Part shown: positions 53,165 through 61,696 of the stretch, piece by piece
Layout of the letters: each line of letters opens with the position of its first letter
Numbering within the stretch: the first letter of the stretch is position 1
Source of the DNA: an uncultured Sphingomonadaceae bacterium
Lineage (GTDB): Bacteria > Pseudomonadota > Alphaproteobacteria > Sphingomonadales > Sphingomonadaceae
NCBI GenBank assembly: GCA_947493215.1
Contig: CANLQE010000001.1
Span: forward strand, 1,054,001-1,118,000
Direction of reading: 5' to 3'
DNA: 64,000 nucleotides
The notes under the pieces: generated by a model
Database searches by the model: none
Seen by the model: only the letters and a program-made list of their open reading frames with translations
What the model was told of the DNA's origin: nothing
Translations under genes and position numbers: made by a program

Positions 53165-53755
53165 TTGAAAACGCTCAAGCCGGCCGACATCGATTTTACC
53201 GACAGCTCGGACTATCTTACTGACGAATTCTACCAGCAGCTGCACCTGGAGCGTTTGCAGGCAAGGGAGTTCGGACCAAGCACCGATCTTGGCATTGTCA
53301 ACGAATGCGCGGCGCTGCTCGCTTACGAAGCGCGCTGCCTGGACCAGCGGGACTATAAGGCCTGGCTCGATCTCTACACCAAGGACGCCATATACTGGGT
53401 CCCACAGGACGATGACGCCGACATCCGGTCATACATCAATCTTATGTTCGACGATCGCCGTCGGATGGAAGATCGCGTTCTGCGTCTTGTTTCCAAGTTC
53501 GCGCATTCGCTTAAGCCCGACCGGCTGTTCCAGAGGACGGTAGCAAACGTGGAAGCTTGGGACATGGCCGGTGGGCGTCGCCGCGCACTGGCAAGCCAGG
53601 TCGCCTATGAGTATCGTCGGGGCCATTCCGTCGAGCACTATGTATATCGCACCGACCACACTCTGCGTCAGGTCGAAGGTGAATGGAAAATTGCGGTCAA
53701 GCGTTGCATGCTGATCAACATGGATGCGCCAGTCGAGCCTCCAACGCTGCTGTAA
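53165..53755 (+). CDS. Ring-hydroxylating dioxygenase, beta subunit
   Basis: A 196-residue NTF2-fold small subunit. ARCLDQRDYKAWLDLYTKDAIYWVPQD is the family signature, with the C-terminal VKRCMLINMDAP. It stabilises the alpha subunit's hexamer. The TTG start at 53165 follows GGGAG at 8 bases; no ATG is nearer to the conserved start. The 33-base gap to the alpha gene supports one transcript. Confidence 0.88.
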   Translation: MKTLKPADIDFTDSSDYLTDEFYQQLHLERLQAREFGPSTDLGIVNECAALLAYEARCLDQRDYKAWLDLYTKDAIYWVPQDDDADIRSYINLMFDDRRRMEDRVLRLVSKFAHSLKPDRLFQRTVANVEAWDMAGGRRRALASQVAYEYRRGHSVEHYVYRTDHTLRQVEGEWKIAVKRCMLINMDAPVEPPTLL

Positions 53756-53767
53756 GTGGGCAATTTT

Positions 53768-54964
53768 ATGTCCGGTGCAGAATCGATTCCCGGCATCCAG
53801 ACTGCGCAGGCCCCTTTCCTGCCGGGCGAACGTTACCAAGCGCGCGGCGCAACGGCTGGCAAGCTCAGCGGTCTGACATTCGCGGTCAAGGACAATATTG
53901 ACTTGTGTGGCGCGATTACCGGAGTGGGCAATCCGCATTGGGCAGCGACCCATCATGCAGCGACCTCTCACGCGGAAATCGTCAAGCAACTTCTTTCGGA
54001 AGGAGCTTCAGTCATCGGCAAGACAATTACTGAGGAAATGGCCTACAGTATAATTGGCGACAATCGCCATTTTGGAATTCCGCTTAATCCTGCTTCGCCT
54101 CACCGTTTCGCAGGCGGTTCGTCGAGCGGTTCCGCCTCTGCAGTCGCATCGGGCCAGGTCGATTTCGCACTCGGAACAGATACCGCGGGATCGGTACGCA
54201 TTCCTGCGTCAAACTGCGGTGTTTTCGGGATTCGGCCGAATCATGGTGCACTTCCGATGTCGGGAGTTGTTCCTCTTGCGCCCAGTTTTGATGTGCTTGG
54301 ATGGTTTGCAAATTCCCCTGACATTCTGGCCCGTGTTGGGGAAGTGCTGTTGAACGAGGGGCAGCGCACGGCGGAATTTGAAGGTTTTCATCTGTTTGAA
54401 CCGGCCTTCGCTGCGTTGCCGCCGGATGAACAGGCGCTCTTCGAAGTTTCACTTGGGCAATTCAAGGAACATTGTCTGGGTAGGGTAGATCAGGAGCTGG
54501 GATGGCCGGCAGCGAGTAAGTACGCGCAGGCGCATCGTACGCTGCAATCGCGCGAGGCTTGGGTGGAGCATGGGAGCTGGGTGCGACAAGCGCCTGAAGA
54601 TGCTTTGCCGCCCGACATCCTGAGCCGCTTCAGGGCAGGTCGAACCGTCGATACGGGCGCGCTTGAGCAGGCCAATGAGGCTCGGAACGAGCTAAGGACA
54701 AATTTTCTGGGTTTGATAAATCGGTTCGAGGTGATCGCGATCCCGACCGTGCCTCTAAAGCCGTTAAAAATCGGTTCGCGTGAACCTGAGCGGGATCGAT
54801 ACCGGCAGGAAATGCTCCACTGGACCTGCCTCGCCAGCCTGACTGGGTTTCCAGAGATAACCGTTCCTTGCGTTGCTGATGACGATTGTAGGTTGGGGCT
54901 ATCGTTGGTTGGACTGCCAGGCAGCGAGCAGGCGATGCTCAATCTGATCAGGAGGATAATGTAA
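53768..54964 (+). CDS. Amidase-signature hydrolase, AMI1-like
   Basis: A 398-residue amidase-signature enzyme that hydrolyses an amide to acid and ammonia/amine. The triad is Lys41 (AVKDNID), cis-Ser in GGSSSGS (116-122) and Ser142 (GTDTAGSVRIPAS). The run of motifs (GNPHWAATHHAATS, EEMAYSIIGDN, FGIRPNHG) is close to plant AMI1-type indole-3-acetamide amidases. It begins 12 bases after the Rieske beta stop (GTG 53756 is an alternative). The natural amide may come from the ring-fission pathway. Confidence 0.83.
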   Translation: MSGAESIPGIQTAQAPFLPGERYQARGATAGKLSGLTFAVKDNIDLCGAITGVGNPHWAATHHAATSHAEIVKQLLSEGASVIGKTITEEMAYSIIGDNRHFGIPLNPASPHRFAGGSSSGSASAVASGQVDFALGTDTAGSVRIPASNCGVFGIRPNHGALPMSGVVPLAPSFDVLGWFANSPDILARVGEVLLNEGQRTAEFEGFHLFEPAFAALPPDEQALFEVSLGQFKEHCLGRVDQELGWPAASKYAQAHRTLQSREAWVEHGSWVRQAPEDALPPDILSRFRAGRTVDTGALEQANEARNELRTNFLGLINRFEVIAIPTVPLKPLKIGSREPERDRYRQEMLHWTCLASLTGFPEITVPCVADDDCRLGLSLVGLPGSEQAMLNLIRRIM

Positions 54965-55112
54965 CGCATGCATTCGCAAGTACAGCTGACCTTGCGATTA
55001 GAGTAACATTCGGCCAAGTAGTGGCTTAACCCACTAAGACTGTCCAATCCAGGGCGATCGGGTTCACAAGGTAAGAGGCACAGCTGGCGAGCAGACTGTT
55101 TCTAGAAAGGTA

Positions 55113-55649
55113 ATGCTGGTGCGAAAAGTTCCTTTAACAGTCGGGCGTGAAGAACTGTTGGTCGATGAGTCGGACGATATGTTTCGCGAGATGGTTCACC
55201 GCGGACTCGCTTACTCACTGAGGCTTCAAAGTGTTCGCGATGCCTACGCACGGTATATTGGCTTGACTGGCATCCAATATACGATCCTCGTCTCAGTTGC
55301 GCACATGCAGAACAAGTCGACTGTCGGCGTCAATGCCATTTCCAAACACCTCAGTCTTAGTGCAACCTTTATCACAACAGAAGGCGGTAAACTCGTAGAA
55401 ATGGGCCTGATGAAAAAGTCGGCTGACAAGAACGACGGTCGTCGAGTGGTCCTTTCGCTGACCAACAAAGCCTGGAAGTTGCTCGAAGAGCTAAGCGACA
55501 TTCAAAAAGATATCAACGATGTGGGTTTCCAACCTCTTTCAAGAGAGGATTTTTTGACATTGCACCGGCTGTTCGGCGAATTGACGCGCAGTTCCGATAG
55601 GTCGCTAGCGCTCATCAATCAGAAGCAGGTCCTCAAGGACACTCTTTGA
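55113..55649 (+). CDS. MarR family transcriptional regulator
   Basis: A 178-residue winged-helix regulator. YIGLTGIQYTILVSVAHM, AISKHLSLSATFITTEGGKL and SADKNDGRRVVLSLT match MarR proteins. It lies alone between the two transcription units whose promoters share an operator-like block, and so is the best candidate to bind it. Such regulators usually release DNA on binding an aromatic ligand. Confidence 0.85.
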   Translation: MLVRKVPLTVGREELLVDESDDMFREMVHRGLAYSLRLQSVRDAYARYIGLTGIQYTILVSVAHMQNKSTVGVNAISKHLSLSATFITTEGGKLVEMGLMKKSADKNDGRRVVLSLTNKAWKLLEELSDIQKDINDVGFQPLSREDFLTLHRLFGELTRSSDRSLALINQKQVLKDTL

Positions 55650-55759
55650 CTGGCTGGATTGCGCGCTCTGGCGTGAACGTTAATCCCGCGATCTGAAGGC
55701 TCTTTAGCTTGAAACCCATGACAGGGGCTGACAGCGGACCGCCAGTTCATTTTATTGCG

Positions 55760-55792
55760 TTAAAATAACTTTGACACAAAGATATGTAACAA
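55760..55792 (+). promoter_or_regulatory. Promoter and operator of the enamidase-like operon
   Basis: TTAAAA (55760-55765), 17 bases, TATGTA (55783-55788). The spacer carries CTTTG-ACA-CAAAG, a 5+5 inverted repeat, at 55769-55781. The 24-base block agrees with that at 49857-49880 at 22 positions. Confidence 0.6.
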
Positions 55793-55864
55793 GTAAGAAG
55801 CTTGCACCGAAAGGGAGGGCTTCAGTCCTCCCGCCTAGATCGACATGTGGACAGGGGCAAAAAG

Positions 55865-57061
55865 ATGAAGCTGGCAATAGCAAACCTTTCTAGAATTCTG
55901 TCCGGGGATTTCGACGAGCCCTATGTGGAGGGGACAAGCATCCTGATGGAGGATGGATTGATTTCCGAAGTTGGGGAGATTGAAGCAGAAAAGTACAATG
56001 ATTGCGATGTAGTGATCGATGCCGATGGCGCGATTGCGTCGCCCGGCTTTATCGATTCGCAGATTCATAATACCTTCAACGATTACACGCCGCGCCAGAA
56101 AACCGTCGGTTTCCTTGAGAGCTATGTTCACGGAGGGGTTACCACCGGAATCAGCGCTTCGGAAGTGCATGTTCAAGGTCGCCCCAAGGATCCTGACGGC
56201 GTGAAGGCGCTGGCCGTCGCCGCTCACAAATGCTTTAAAGATTTCCGTCCAGGCGGAATGCGGATGCATGCGGGCTCGATCATCCTTGAGCCAGGTTTAA
56301 TCGAGGCCGACTTCAAAGAAATTGCAGATAAAGGCGTGTGGTTGGCGAAGGCCGGCTTTGGCGGGGTAATGACACCCTTCGACTATGTTCCCATGATTGG
56401 ATGGGCAAAGGAGGCCGGAATGATCACGACGGTTCATACCGGCGGTGCATCAATCCCGGGATCGTCAGGTATTTGGGCCGAACACCTCATTGCTATGAAT
56501 CCACATGTCTCTTTCCACGTAAATGGCGGCCCGGTATCCATGCCGGAAGCGGGCTTTGCCAAAATGGTGTATGAGAGCGAGATTGCGCTGCAGGTATGTA
56601 CCGCAGGCAATCTTCGAACCGCCTTGATGCTCAGCGATATGGTCTGCGAGGCCGAAAAATTCAGCCGTTTCCTCATTGCAACCGATACGCCGACCGGGAG
56701 CGGGATCATGCCGCTCGGAATGATGTATACGATTACGCATCTGGCCAGTCTGACCAAACTACCTGTGGAGTGGGCGATTGCCGCGGCAACGGGCAACAAT
56801 GCGCGCACATATGGGTTGAACAACGGGTTTATCGCGCCGGGCAAGGATGCCGATGTCCTTATCCTGGATGCTTGCGAGGGCGGTTCCAAGGACAATGCAA
56901 TCGATGCGATCAGAAATGGTGACATTGCTGCTGTTTCAGCGGTGGTGAGTGGCGGAATCCCACGCTTTGTTGGACGCAGCCGCAACACCCCATCAGGCAT
57001 TCGCAATGTCCGCGTCGCGCGTAGCTCGGTGATCGAGAATTTCGCTGGAAACACGCATTAG
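55865..57061 (+). CDS. Enamidase-like amidohydrolase
   Basis: A 398-residue member of the amidohydrolase superfamily close to the enamidase of nicotinate fermentation (ring opening of an oxo-tetrahydronicotinate). Shared elements as recalled from that protein: RQKT, HGGVTT, GRPKD, VHTGGASIPGSS, HVNGG, TDTPTGSGIMPLG and NNGFIAPGKDAD. The metal motif HxH of the family reads Gln66-x-His68 here (IDSQIHN), so the first ligand is changed. ATG 55865 is preceded by a GGGGC-type weak SD. The AA_synth-family gene follows after 17 bases. Confidence 0.72.
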   Translation: MKLAIANLSRILSGDFDEPYVEGTSILMEDGLISEVGEIEAEKYNDCDVVIDADGAIASPGFIDSQIHNTFNDYTPRQKTVGFLESYVHGGVTTGISASEVHVQGRPKDPDGVKALAVAAHKCFKDFRPGGMRMHAGSIILEPGLIEADFKEIADKGVWLAKAGFGGVMTPFDYVPMIGWAKEAGMITTVHTGGASIPGSSGIWAEHLIAMNPHVSFHVNGGPVSMPEAGFAKMVYESEIALQVCTAGNLRTALMLSDMVCEAEKFSRFLIATDTPTGSGIMPLGMMYTITHLASLTKLPVEWAIAAATGNNARTYGLNNGFIAPGKDADVLILDACEGGSKDNAIDAIRNGDIAAVSAVVSGGIPRFVGRSRNTPSGIRNVRVARSSVIENFAGNTH

Positions 57062-57078
57062 GAGGGCAGGTAAAAGAC

Positions 57079-57681
57079 ATGTACGAAGCCAATTTCGAGA
57101 CTTTTCATATCCGCAAATGGTTTGCTTTCCAGGAGGAGGTACTGGCGAACGAAACCGGGCAGCTCGCTGATGGAGAGCCCGTGCGCAAATATGTCGTTGC
57201 CGCAGCTATCCATAACCCCTTCGCCGGCGAATTTCAGGATGATCTTTCGGCGATCATAGATGCCTCCCCGGCGCTCGGAAGAGAATTCGGACGTCGAATC
57301 AATCAGCTGGCGGGTGATCATGTGATCGAAAGCTATGGCAAGGCCATTCTTGTGGGTGCCAATGGCGAATATGAACATGGCAACGCATTCCTAACCAATC
57401 CCGCAGCCAATCCGGTGCGGGACGCGATCGGTGGCGGCAAGTCATGGGTGCCTTCGACCGGCAAGATCGGCGGGCCTGGTATGACGCTGGACGTACCGCT
57501 GGCACACAAGGACGCACTCTATGTCCGCTCGCATTATGACACGATTTCCGTTTCCTTCGATGACGCGCCGCGACCAAACGAGCTTTTGGTAATATGGGCC
57601 TTCGCAACCCGTGGGCGGCTGCATGCGCGGCTGGGAGGCCTCGTCGCCAGCGACGTGAAAGGGCTCGACGGCTTAACCTAG
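57079..57681 (+). CDS. AA_synth (DUF1185) family protein
   Basis: A 200-residue protein of the PF06684-type family, called "amino acid synthesis" from structural resemblance to a chorismate-mutase-like fold; no reaction is established. Conserved parts are AAAIHNPFAGEF, GHGNAFLTNP-like EHGNAFLTNPAANPVRDAIGG and SHYDTISVSFDDAP. It follows the enamidase-like gene after 17 bases with the SD GGAGGG over the preceding stop. The pairing suggests it works on the same N-containing intermediate. Confidence 0.72.
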   Translation: MYEANFETFHIRKWFAFQEEVLANETGQLADGEPVRKYVVAAAIHNPFAGEFQDDLSAIIDASPALGREFGRRINQLAGDHVIESYGKAILVGANGEYEHGNAFLTNPAANPVRDAIGGGKSWVPSTGKIGGPGMTLDVPLAHKDALYVRSHYDTISVSFDDAPRPNELLVIWAFATRGRLHARLGGLVASDVKGLDGLT

Positions 57682-58211
57682 ACGCCAATCAGTCCGGAGA
57701 ATTGCCATTATCTCGTCGCACTTGGACGAGAATGGGCGACCATTCTAAAAAAGGATTGGCAATATGCTAAAAGCCCTAAGACGCACAGTTGGGCCGCGCT
57801 TCCTTGACGAGTTTCCCAAAATTTTTTCCGGAAATTTCCAAGACGGGATAGGGGAAACGTAGCCTCGCCGTTCCAAGCCGAAGGTCTAGCATCTGCAGGG
57901 AATTACTGCGGTGCTTGATCTGCGTGAGCATGTATTGGAGAACTTCTTTTCATTTCCCTAGTTAGTTGAGGCTTGCTGGGAAACAAATTGAGGCCGCGGA
58001 GCACAGGAATCCGCACATGCCAGGTTGTGTAGCGCATCTGTCACGCCATATGTTTCAATTCGTCCCACCTGCCTTCCTATTTCGGCTCTTGGTCGCCGAA
58101 GCGTGTTACCGCCACTGCTTCATCCTTAGTATTCTCCCTCCAACGCGGCGTAAAATCGGTAAGTTATTATCTACCGATCCCGAACCAACAAAGGTGACTG
58201 AGGAGTGAGAA
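57682..58211. other. 530-base gap between operons
   Basis: No strong gene signal apart from the short ORF at 57764-57862. AT-rich stretches with a TTCCGGAA palindrome (about 57829-57836) are seen. It should contain the promoter of the ahpD-like/ubiX operon, but no convincing -35/-10 pair stood out. Confidence 0.5.
57764..57862 (+). CDS. Possible 32-residue small ORF
   Basis: ATG 57764 follows AAGGA at 9 bases, and reads MLKALRRTVGPRFLDEFPKI, ending at TAG 57860-57862. It has no recognised relative. It might be a leader peptide or a chance ORF. Confidence 0.2.
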   Translation: MLKALRRTVGPRFLDEFPKIFSGNFQDGIGET

Positions 58212-58823
58212 ATGCTCGCAAACGACGGCCCCCACATCCCCCCTCTCAAGCGTGAAGATGTGCCTGAGCTTGAGCCGCTTTTCGAGCAGTCGATGGAGAT
58301 GCTCGGCTTTATCGCCAATGACGTCCTGATGCTGGCGCGCATGCCCGCCTTCGCACCAAAGATTCTCGGCTTCACCATGACCGTGCTCGATGAGACGACA
58401 CTTCCCGACGATCTTGTGAATCTCGTCAACCTCCTTGCCAGCGCCACTGCCGGTTGCCGTTATTGCGTTGGGCACACGGCCAACCGTGCGGGCGAATTTG
58501 GCATGAAAGACCAGAAGGTTGCTGCCATCTGGGAATTCGAAACCAGCCCGCTGTTCAGTGACAGGGAACGAGCGGCGCTGCTCTTTACCTTCAAGGCCTC
58601 TCAAACGCCGAACTGCCTGGAGCGGGTCGACTTCGAGGTGGCCCGTGAGCATTTCAACGACACCGAGCTTTGCGAGATGTTGTTGATTATCGCGCAAATG
58701 GCCTTCTGGAACAGGTGGAATGACTCGCTGGCGACACAGTTGGAAACCACCCCGCTTGAGTTTGCCAAGGCGACTCTGCCGGCGGCGCATTGGCAAAGCG
58801 GAAAGCACGAAGCGAAATCCTAG
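58212..58823 (+). CDS. AhpD-like protein, intact CxxC copy
   Basis: A 203-residue AhpD/CMD-fold protein with Cys82, Cys85 and His88 in AGCRYCVGH. It is close to the copy at 46.5 kb in length and sequence (EFETSPLFSDRERAAL, TLPAAHWQSG). It is first in the rightward unit with two more copies, UbiX and thioredoxin. An alkylhydroperoxidase-like or ring-compound decarboxylase role is possible. Confidence 0.8.
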   Translation: MLANDGPHIPPLKREDVPELEPLFEQSMEMLGFIANDVLMLARMPAFAPKILGFTMTVLDETTLPDDLVNLVNLLASATAGCRYCVGHTANRAGEFGMKDQKVAAIWEFETSPLFSDRERAALLFTFKASQTPNCLERVDFEVAREHFNDTELCEMLLIIAQMAFWNRWNDSLATQLETTPLEFAKATLPAAHWQSGKHEAKS

Positions 58824-58871
58824 TTACCCGACTGATCGAATATCTTATCCTTCCTTTTCCGGAGTGCAAAC

Positions 58872-59480
58872 ATGCCAGCAACTACAGGTCCCCAAATCGA
58901 ACCTCTAGAAGAGTCCGAATGCGAAGGGTTGGGACAGTCTTTCGCCACCTTGGAGAGGCTGGTTGGGTTTTTGCCAAACAGCCAACTGACCATGGCGAGG
59001 ATGCCCCGCAGCACCGCTGCCTTGATCGATGCGATGGAGGCGTTCTATGGAACTGCGACGCTACCACGCGAATTGCTTAACCATGTCGCCATGATATCGA
59101 ACGCCACCGCGGGGTCGGAATATGGCGTTGCGCAGAATGCGGCTACCGCTGAACGTTTGGGGCTGTCGATGGAGAAAGTTTCCGCGCTTTCGAACTTCGA
59201 AACAAGTTTTCTGTTTGACTTGGCGGAGCGCGTCGCCCTGTCTTTCGCGGTCAACGCGTCCCAGACCCCCAATGCAGTGAAGAAGAGCGATGTCGAGGAA
59301 CTGCTTGAGCATTTTACCGAGACACAAGTGGTCGAGATCACTTCGGTCGTTGGCCTGTGCGGCCTGTTTGCCCGCTTCAACGATTCTGTTGCAGTCGCGA
59401 TCGAGCCGGAATCACTTGAAGTCGCAAACACTTATCTCTCGCGAAAGGGGTTAAAAACGAATGTGGCGGACGGAGATTGA
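58872..59480 (+). CDS. AhpD-like protein lacking the CxxC residues
   Basis: A 202-residue paralogue (ITMARMPRST-type start region LTMARMPRSTAAL) where the motif reads AGSEYGVAQ: Ser82, Gly85 and Gln88 in place of Cys, Cys and His. The remainder, including NDSVAVAIEPESL, is well kept, and the frame is open, so it is a diverged protein, not a broken gene. It starts 48 bases after the first copy. Confidence 0.75.
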   Translation: MPATTGPQIEPLEESECEGLGQSFATLERLVGFLPNSQLTMARMPRSTAALIDAMEAFYGTATLPRELLNHVAMISNATAGSEYGVAQNAATAERLGLSMEKVSALSNFETSFLFDLAERVALSFAVNASQTPNAVKKSDVEELLEHFTETQVVEITSVVGLCGLFARFNDSVAVAIEPESLEVANTYLSRKGLKTNVADGD

Positions 59481-59530
59481 TCGGCTCAAATACTCACATT
59501 GCCCCCTACACAACAGCCAAGAGGATGACG

Positions 59531-60115
59531 ATGGAACAGCAATCAAAATATTATGCGCCGCTGTCGCGCGACAAGCACCCCGATCTTGCTTCCAGCTATC
59601 AGGCTGCAGAGAATCTTTATGGCTTCCTTCCGAGTTACTTGCGCTCGATGGCCCGGCTTCCACTTGCGGTTCAGGCATACACAAAGTTTTGCACGGAATT
59701 GTATGACGAGGTTACCTTGCCTGCCGGGTTCGCACATCTGATCAGCTTACAAGCGAGTATCGTCAGCCAGTGCCATTATTCTATAGTTCATGCCGCGAAA
59801 ACGGCCGCGGACAAGGGTATTCCCATCGAGAAAATCGCTGCCATGCCTGATTTCATGCATAGCCCTCTGTTCGATGAAAGTGAGCGCGAAGCCTTGAGCT
59901 TCGCAGGCAGGTCAGCAACTGCACCTTGTCCGCTCGATCAGCCTGACTTCGACCGGATGGGAACGATTTTCTCCGAGACGGAAATCTGTGAAATCCTCTT
60001 CGTTGTAGCACACACTGGCTTCCACAATCGCTGGAATGACTCTGTTGGCACCGAGCTTGAACCTGAAGCGACCGGATTCGCACGCCAAATTGAATGGTTG
60101 GATACGGATGCCTGA
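59531..60115 (+). CDS. AhpD-like protein with one Cys replaced
   Basis: A 194-residue paralogue; the motif reads SQCHYSIVH with Cys81, Ser84 and His87. It shares DRMGTIFSETEICEILFVVAHTGFHNRWNDSVG with the other copies. ATG 59531 follows AAGAGG at 7 bases; longer in-frame starts at 59525 or 59477 are less likely. It ends 112 bases before ubiX. Confidence 0.75.
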   Translation: MEQQSKYYAPLSRDKHPDLASSYQAAENLYGFLPSYLRSMARLPLAVQAYTKFCTELYDEVTLPAGFAHLISLQASIVSQCHYSIVHAAKTAADKGIPIEKIAAMPDFMHSPLFDESEREALSFAGRSATAPCPLDQPDFDRMGTIFSETEICEILFVVAHTGFHNRWNDSVGTELEPEATGFARQIEWLDTDA

Positions 60116-60227
60116 CCGATTGAATTGATAGGGTGTTTCAGTGGTATGTGCCTCTGCCGAGGTCGGAAGGCCGTAAACAGAAGCCCAGCGCAGATCAGAT
60201 AACAATAAAGCCAGAGGTGAGAAAAAG

Positions 60228-60824
60228 ATGTCGCAGCAAGATCGCATGATAATTGCCATCTCCGGGGCATCCGGATTTGTAATCGGTTACCGTCTGCTCC
60301 AATTACTCCGTCTGACCGATGTGGAAACTCATCTGATTATTTCAGATTCCGCCAAGATCACCATGAAGTACGAGACTGAATTGGTGCTGGCAAACGTGAC
60401 CGAGCTGGCGGACCGGGTGCACTCGAACAATGATATCGCGGCCTGTCTTTCGAGCGGATCTTACCGAACGCTCGGAATGGTGGTTGCGCCGTGCTCTATG
60501 AAGAGTCTTGCTGAAATTGCGAACGGGGCGGCAGCCAGCTTGCTGTCGCGTGCAGCCGATGTAGTCTTAAAGGAGCGTAGGCGGCTAGTGCTTGTTACTC
60601 GTGAAACACCGCTAAATCTGATCCATATCCGCAACATGCAGGCGGCAACTGAGGCTGGAGCAGTAATTTATCCGCCGGTGCCTGCTTTTTACAGCAATCC
60701 TAAATCCATTGACGATCTCGTCGAGCACTCTGCTGCACGGATCCTCGACCTGTTTGATATACCTCCTTTGGCTATCAGGCGCTGGGGCGAAGATCTCGGC
60801 AAGAAACCGCGTAGCCGACATTGA
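60228..60824 (+). CDS. ubiX: UbiX-type flavin prenyltransferase
   Basis: A 198-residue enzyme that joins dimethylallyl phosphate to FMN to make the prenyl-FMN cofactor of UbiD enzymes. Motifs: IAISGASG at the N-terminus, VVAPCSMKSLAEIANG, RRRLVLVTRETPLN and PPVPAFYS. All are intact. The UbiD partner is encoded in the leftward group of the same locus. Thioredoxin follows after 41 bases. Confidence 0.92.
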   Translation: MSQQDRMIIAISGASGFVIGYRLLQLLRLTDVETHLIISDSAKITMKYETELVLANVTELADRVHSNNDIAACLSSGSYRTLGMVVAPCSMKSLAEIANGAAASLLSRAADVVLKERRRLVLVTRETPLNLIHIRNMQAATEAGAVIYPPVPAFYSNPKSIDDLVEHSAARILDLFDIPPLAIRRWGEDLGKKPRSRH

Positions 60825-60865
60825 CGCCTGTCGAAGGGCCGAATTTCCAACGAAAGGACAGCATT

Positions 60866-61189
60866 ATGGGACATGTCACCGACGTCAGAGAAGAAAACTA
60901 TCAGCAGGAAGTCCTTCAGTCGCAAATACCGGTTTTGCTAGATTTCTGGGCACCATGGTGCGGGCCTTGCAAGATGATCCTTGGGATGCTCGAGACTCTT
61001 GCCGAGGAGTATGAGGGCAGGGTGAAGATTTGCAAATTCAACATCGAGGATGGTGAGAGCATCTCAGAGAAATTTGATGTAGGAACCGTCCCCACCCTGA
61101 AGCTCATAAAGGGGGGAGAGGTGGCCTTTACCAAGATCGGGGCGTTGACACGGCAACAGCTCAGCCAATTGATTGCAGATCATCTCTAG
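60866..61189 (+). CDS. Thioredoxin
   Basis: A 107-residue thioredoxin with WCGPC (Cys32, Cys35), FDVGTVPTLKLIKGG with the cis-Pro, and the normal length. ATG 60866 follows AAAGGA. It could reduce the disulfide of the intact AhpD-like proteins encoded upstream; this is an inference from the shared operon. The core-genome YbbN-like protein is a separate thioredoxin-fold protein. Confidence 0.92.
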   Translation: MGHVTDVREENYQQEVLQSQIPVLLDFWAPWCGPCKMILGMLETLAEEYEGRVKICKFNIEDGESISEKFDVGTVPTLKLIKGGEVAFTKIGALTRQQLSQLIADHL

Positions 61190-61214
61190 CTCATTCGGCC
61201 TTCGCGAGCGCAGC

Positions 61215-61469
61215 TCAATCGGTCGGTCGAAGGTTGTCGGCGAACATCATGGCGCTCGAATAACTGCTCACACAATAGGGAACCAAGTAGGTCAAGCCAA
61301 TCTTCCAAAACGGAGGAAAAGACCCGCTGAAGATGATTTCGGACTGGTTGATTGCAATCAAGATGGTTCCCACGATGGCGCTCACCTTGAGCGCCCTAAT
61401 GCGGGTTTGACGTAAAATGAACAGCTGCAAGAACGACATTGATGGAACGGACTTCGCGGTGTTCTCCAT
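61215..61469 (-). CDS. NrtS-like small membrane protein
   Basis: An 84-residue protein with two hydrophobic segments (around 28-45 and 52-70). The sequence TRIRALKVSAIVGTILIAINQ and FPPFWKIGLTYLVPYCVSSYS fits the small NrtS (nitrate/nitrite transporter) family. ATG 61469 has GGGAG about 10 bases upstream; ATG 61439 would begin nearer the family's usual start. It is alone on the minus strand between thioredoxin and the TonB receptor gene. Confidence 0.6.
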   Translation of the reverse strand: MENTAKSVPSMSFLQLFILRQTRIRALKVSAIVGTILIAINQSEIIFSGSFPPFWKIGLTYLVPYCVSSYSSAMMFADNLRPTD

Positions 61470-61696
61470 GGCTCAGCTACTCCCAGCAAGATGGTTTAGA
61501 CTTTGTGTCAATTGGTGAATTTTACTTTGTCGTCGATCGGCACACAAACGCGAGCGCATCGCAATTGCTATCGCTGGATTGCCTTGAGCATGCAGCACCA
61601 ACTTTTCCTCCTACTCGAACAATGCGGCGATCGCGGCTTTCCCGAATATTTTTTCGATCGCCAAACAAACAATAGAATAAACGCACTTGACTAGTT

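Noticed and set aside
58872-60115. Calling the CxxC-poor AhpD-like genes pseudogenes
   Set aside because: Frames are intact, starts have SD sites and the rest of each protein is preserved.
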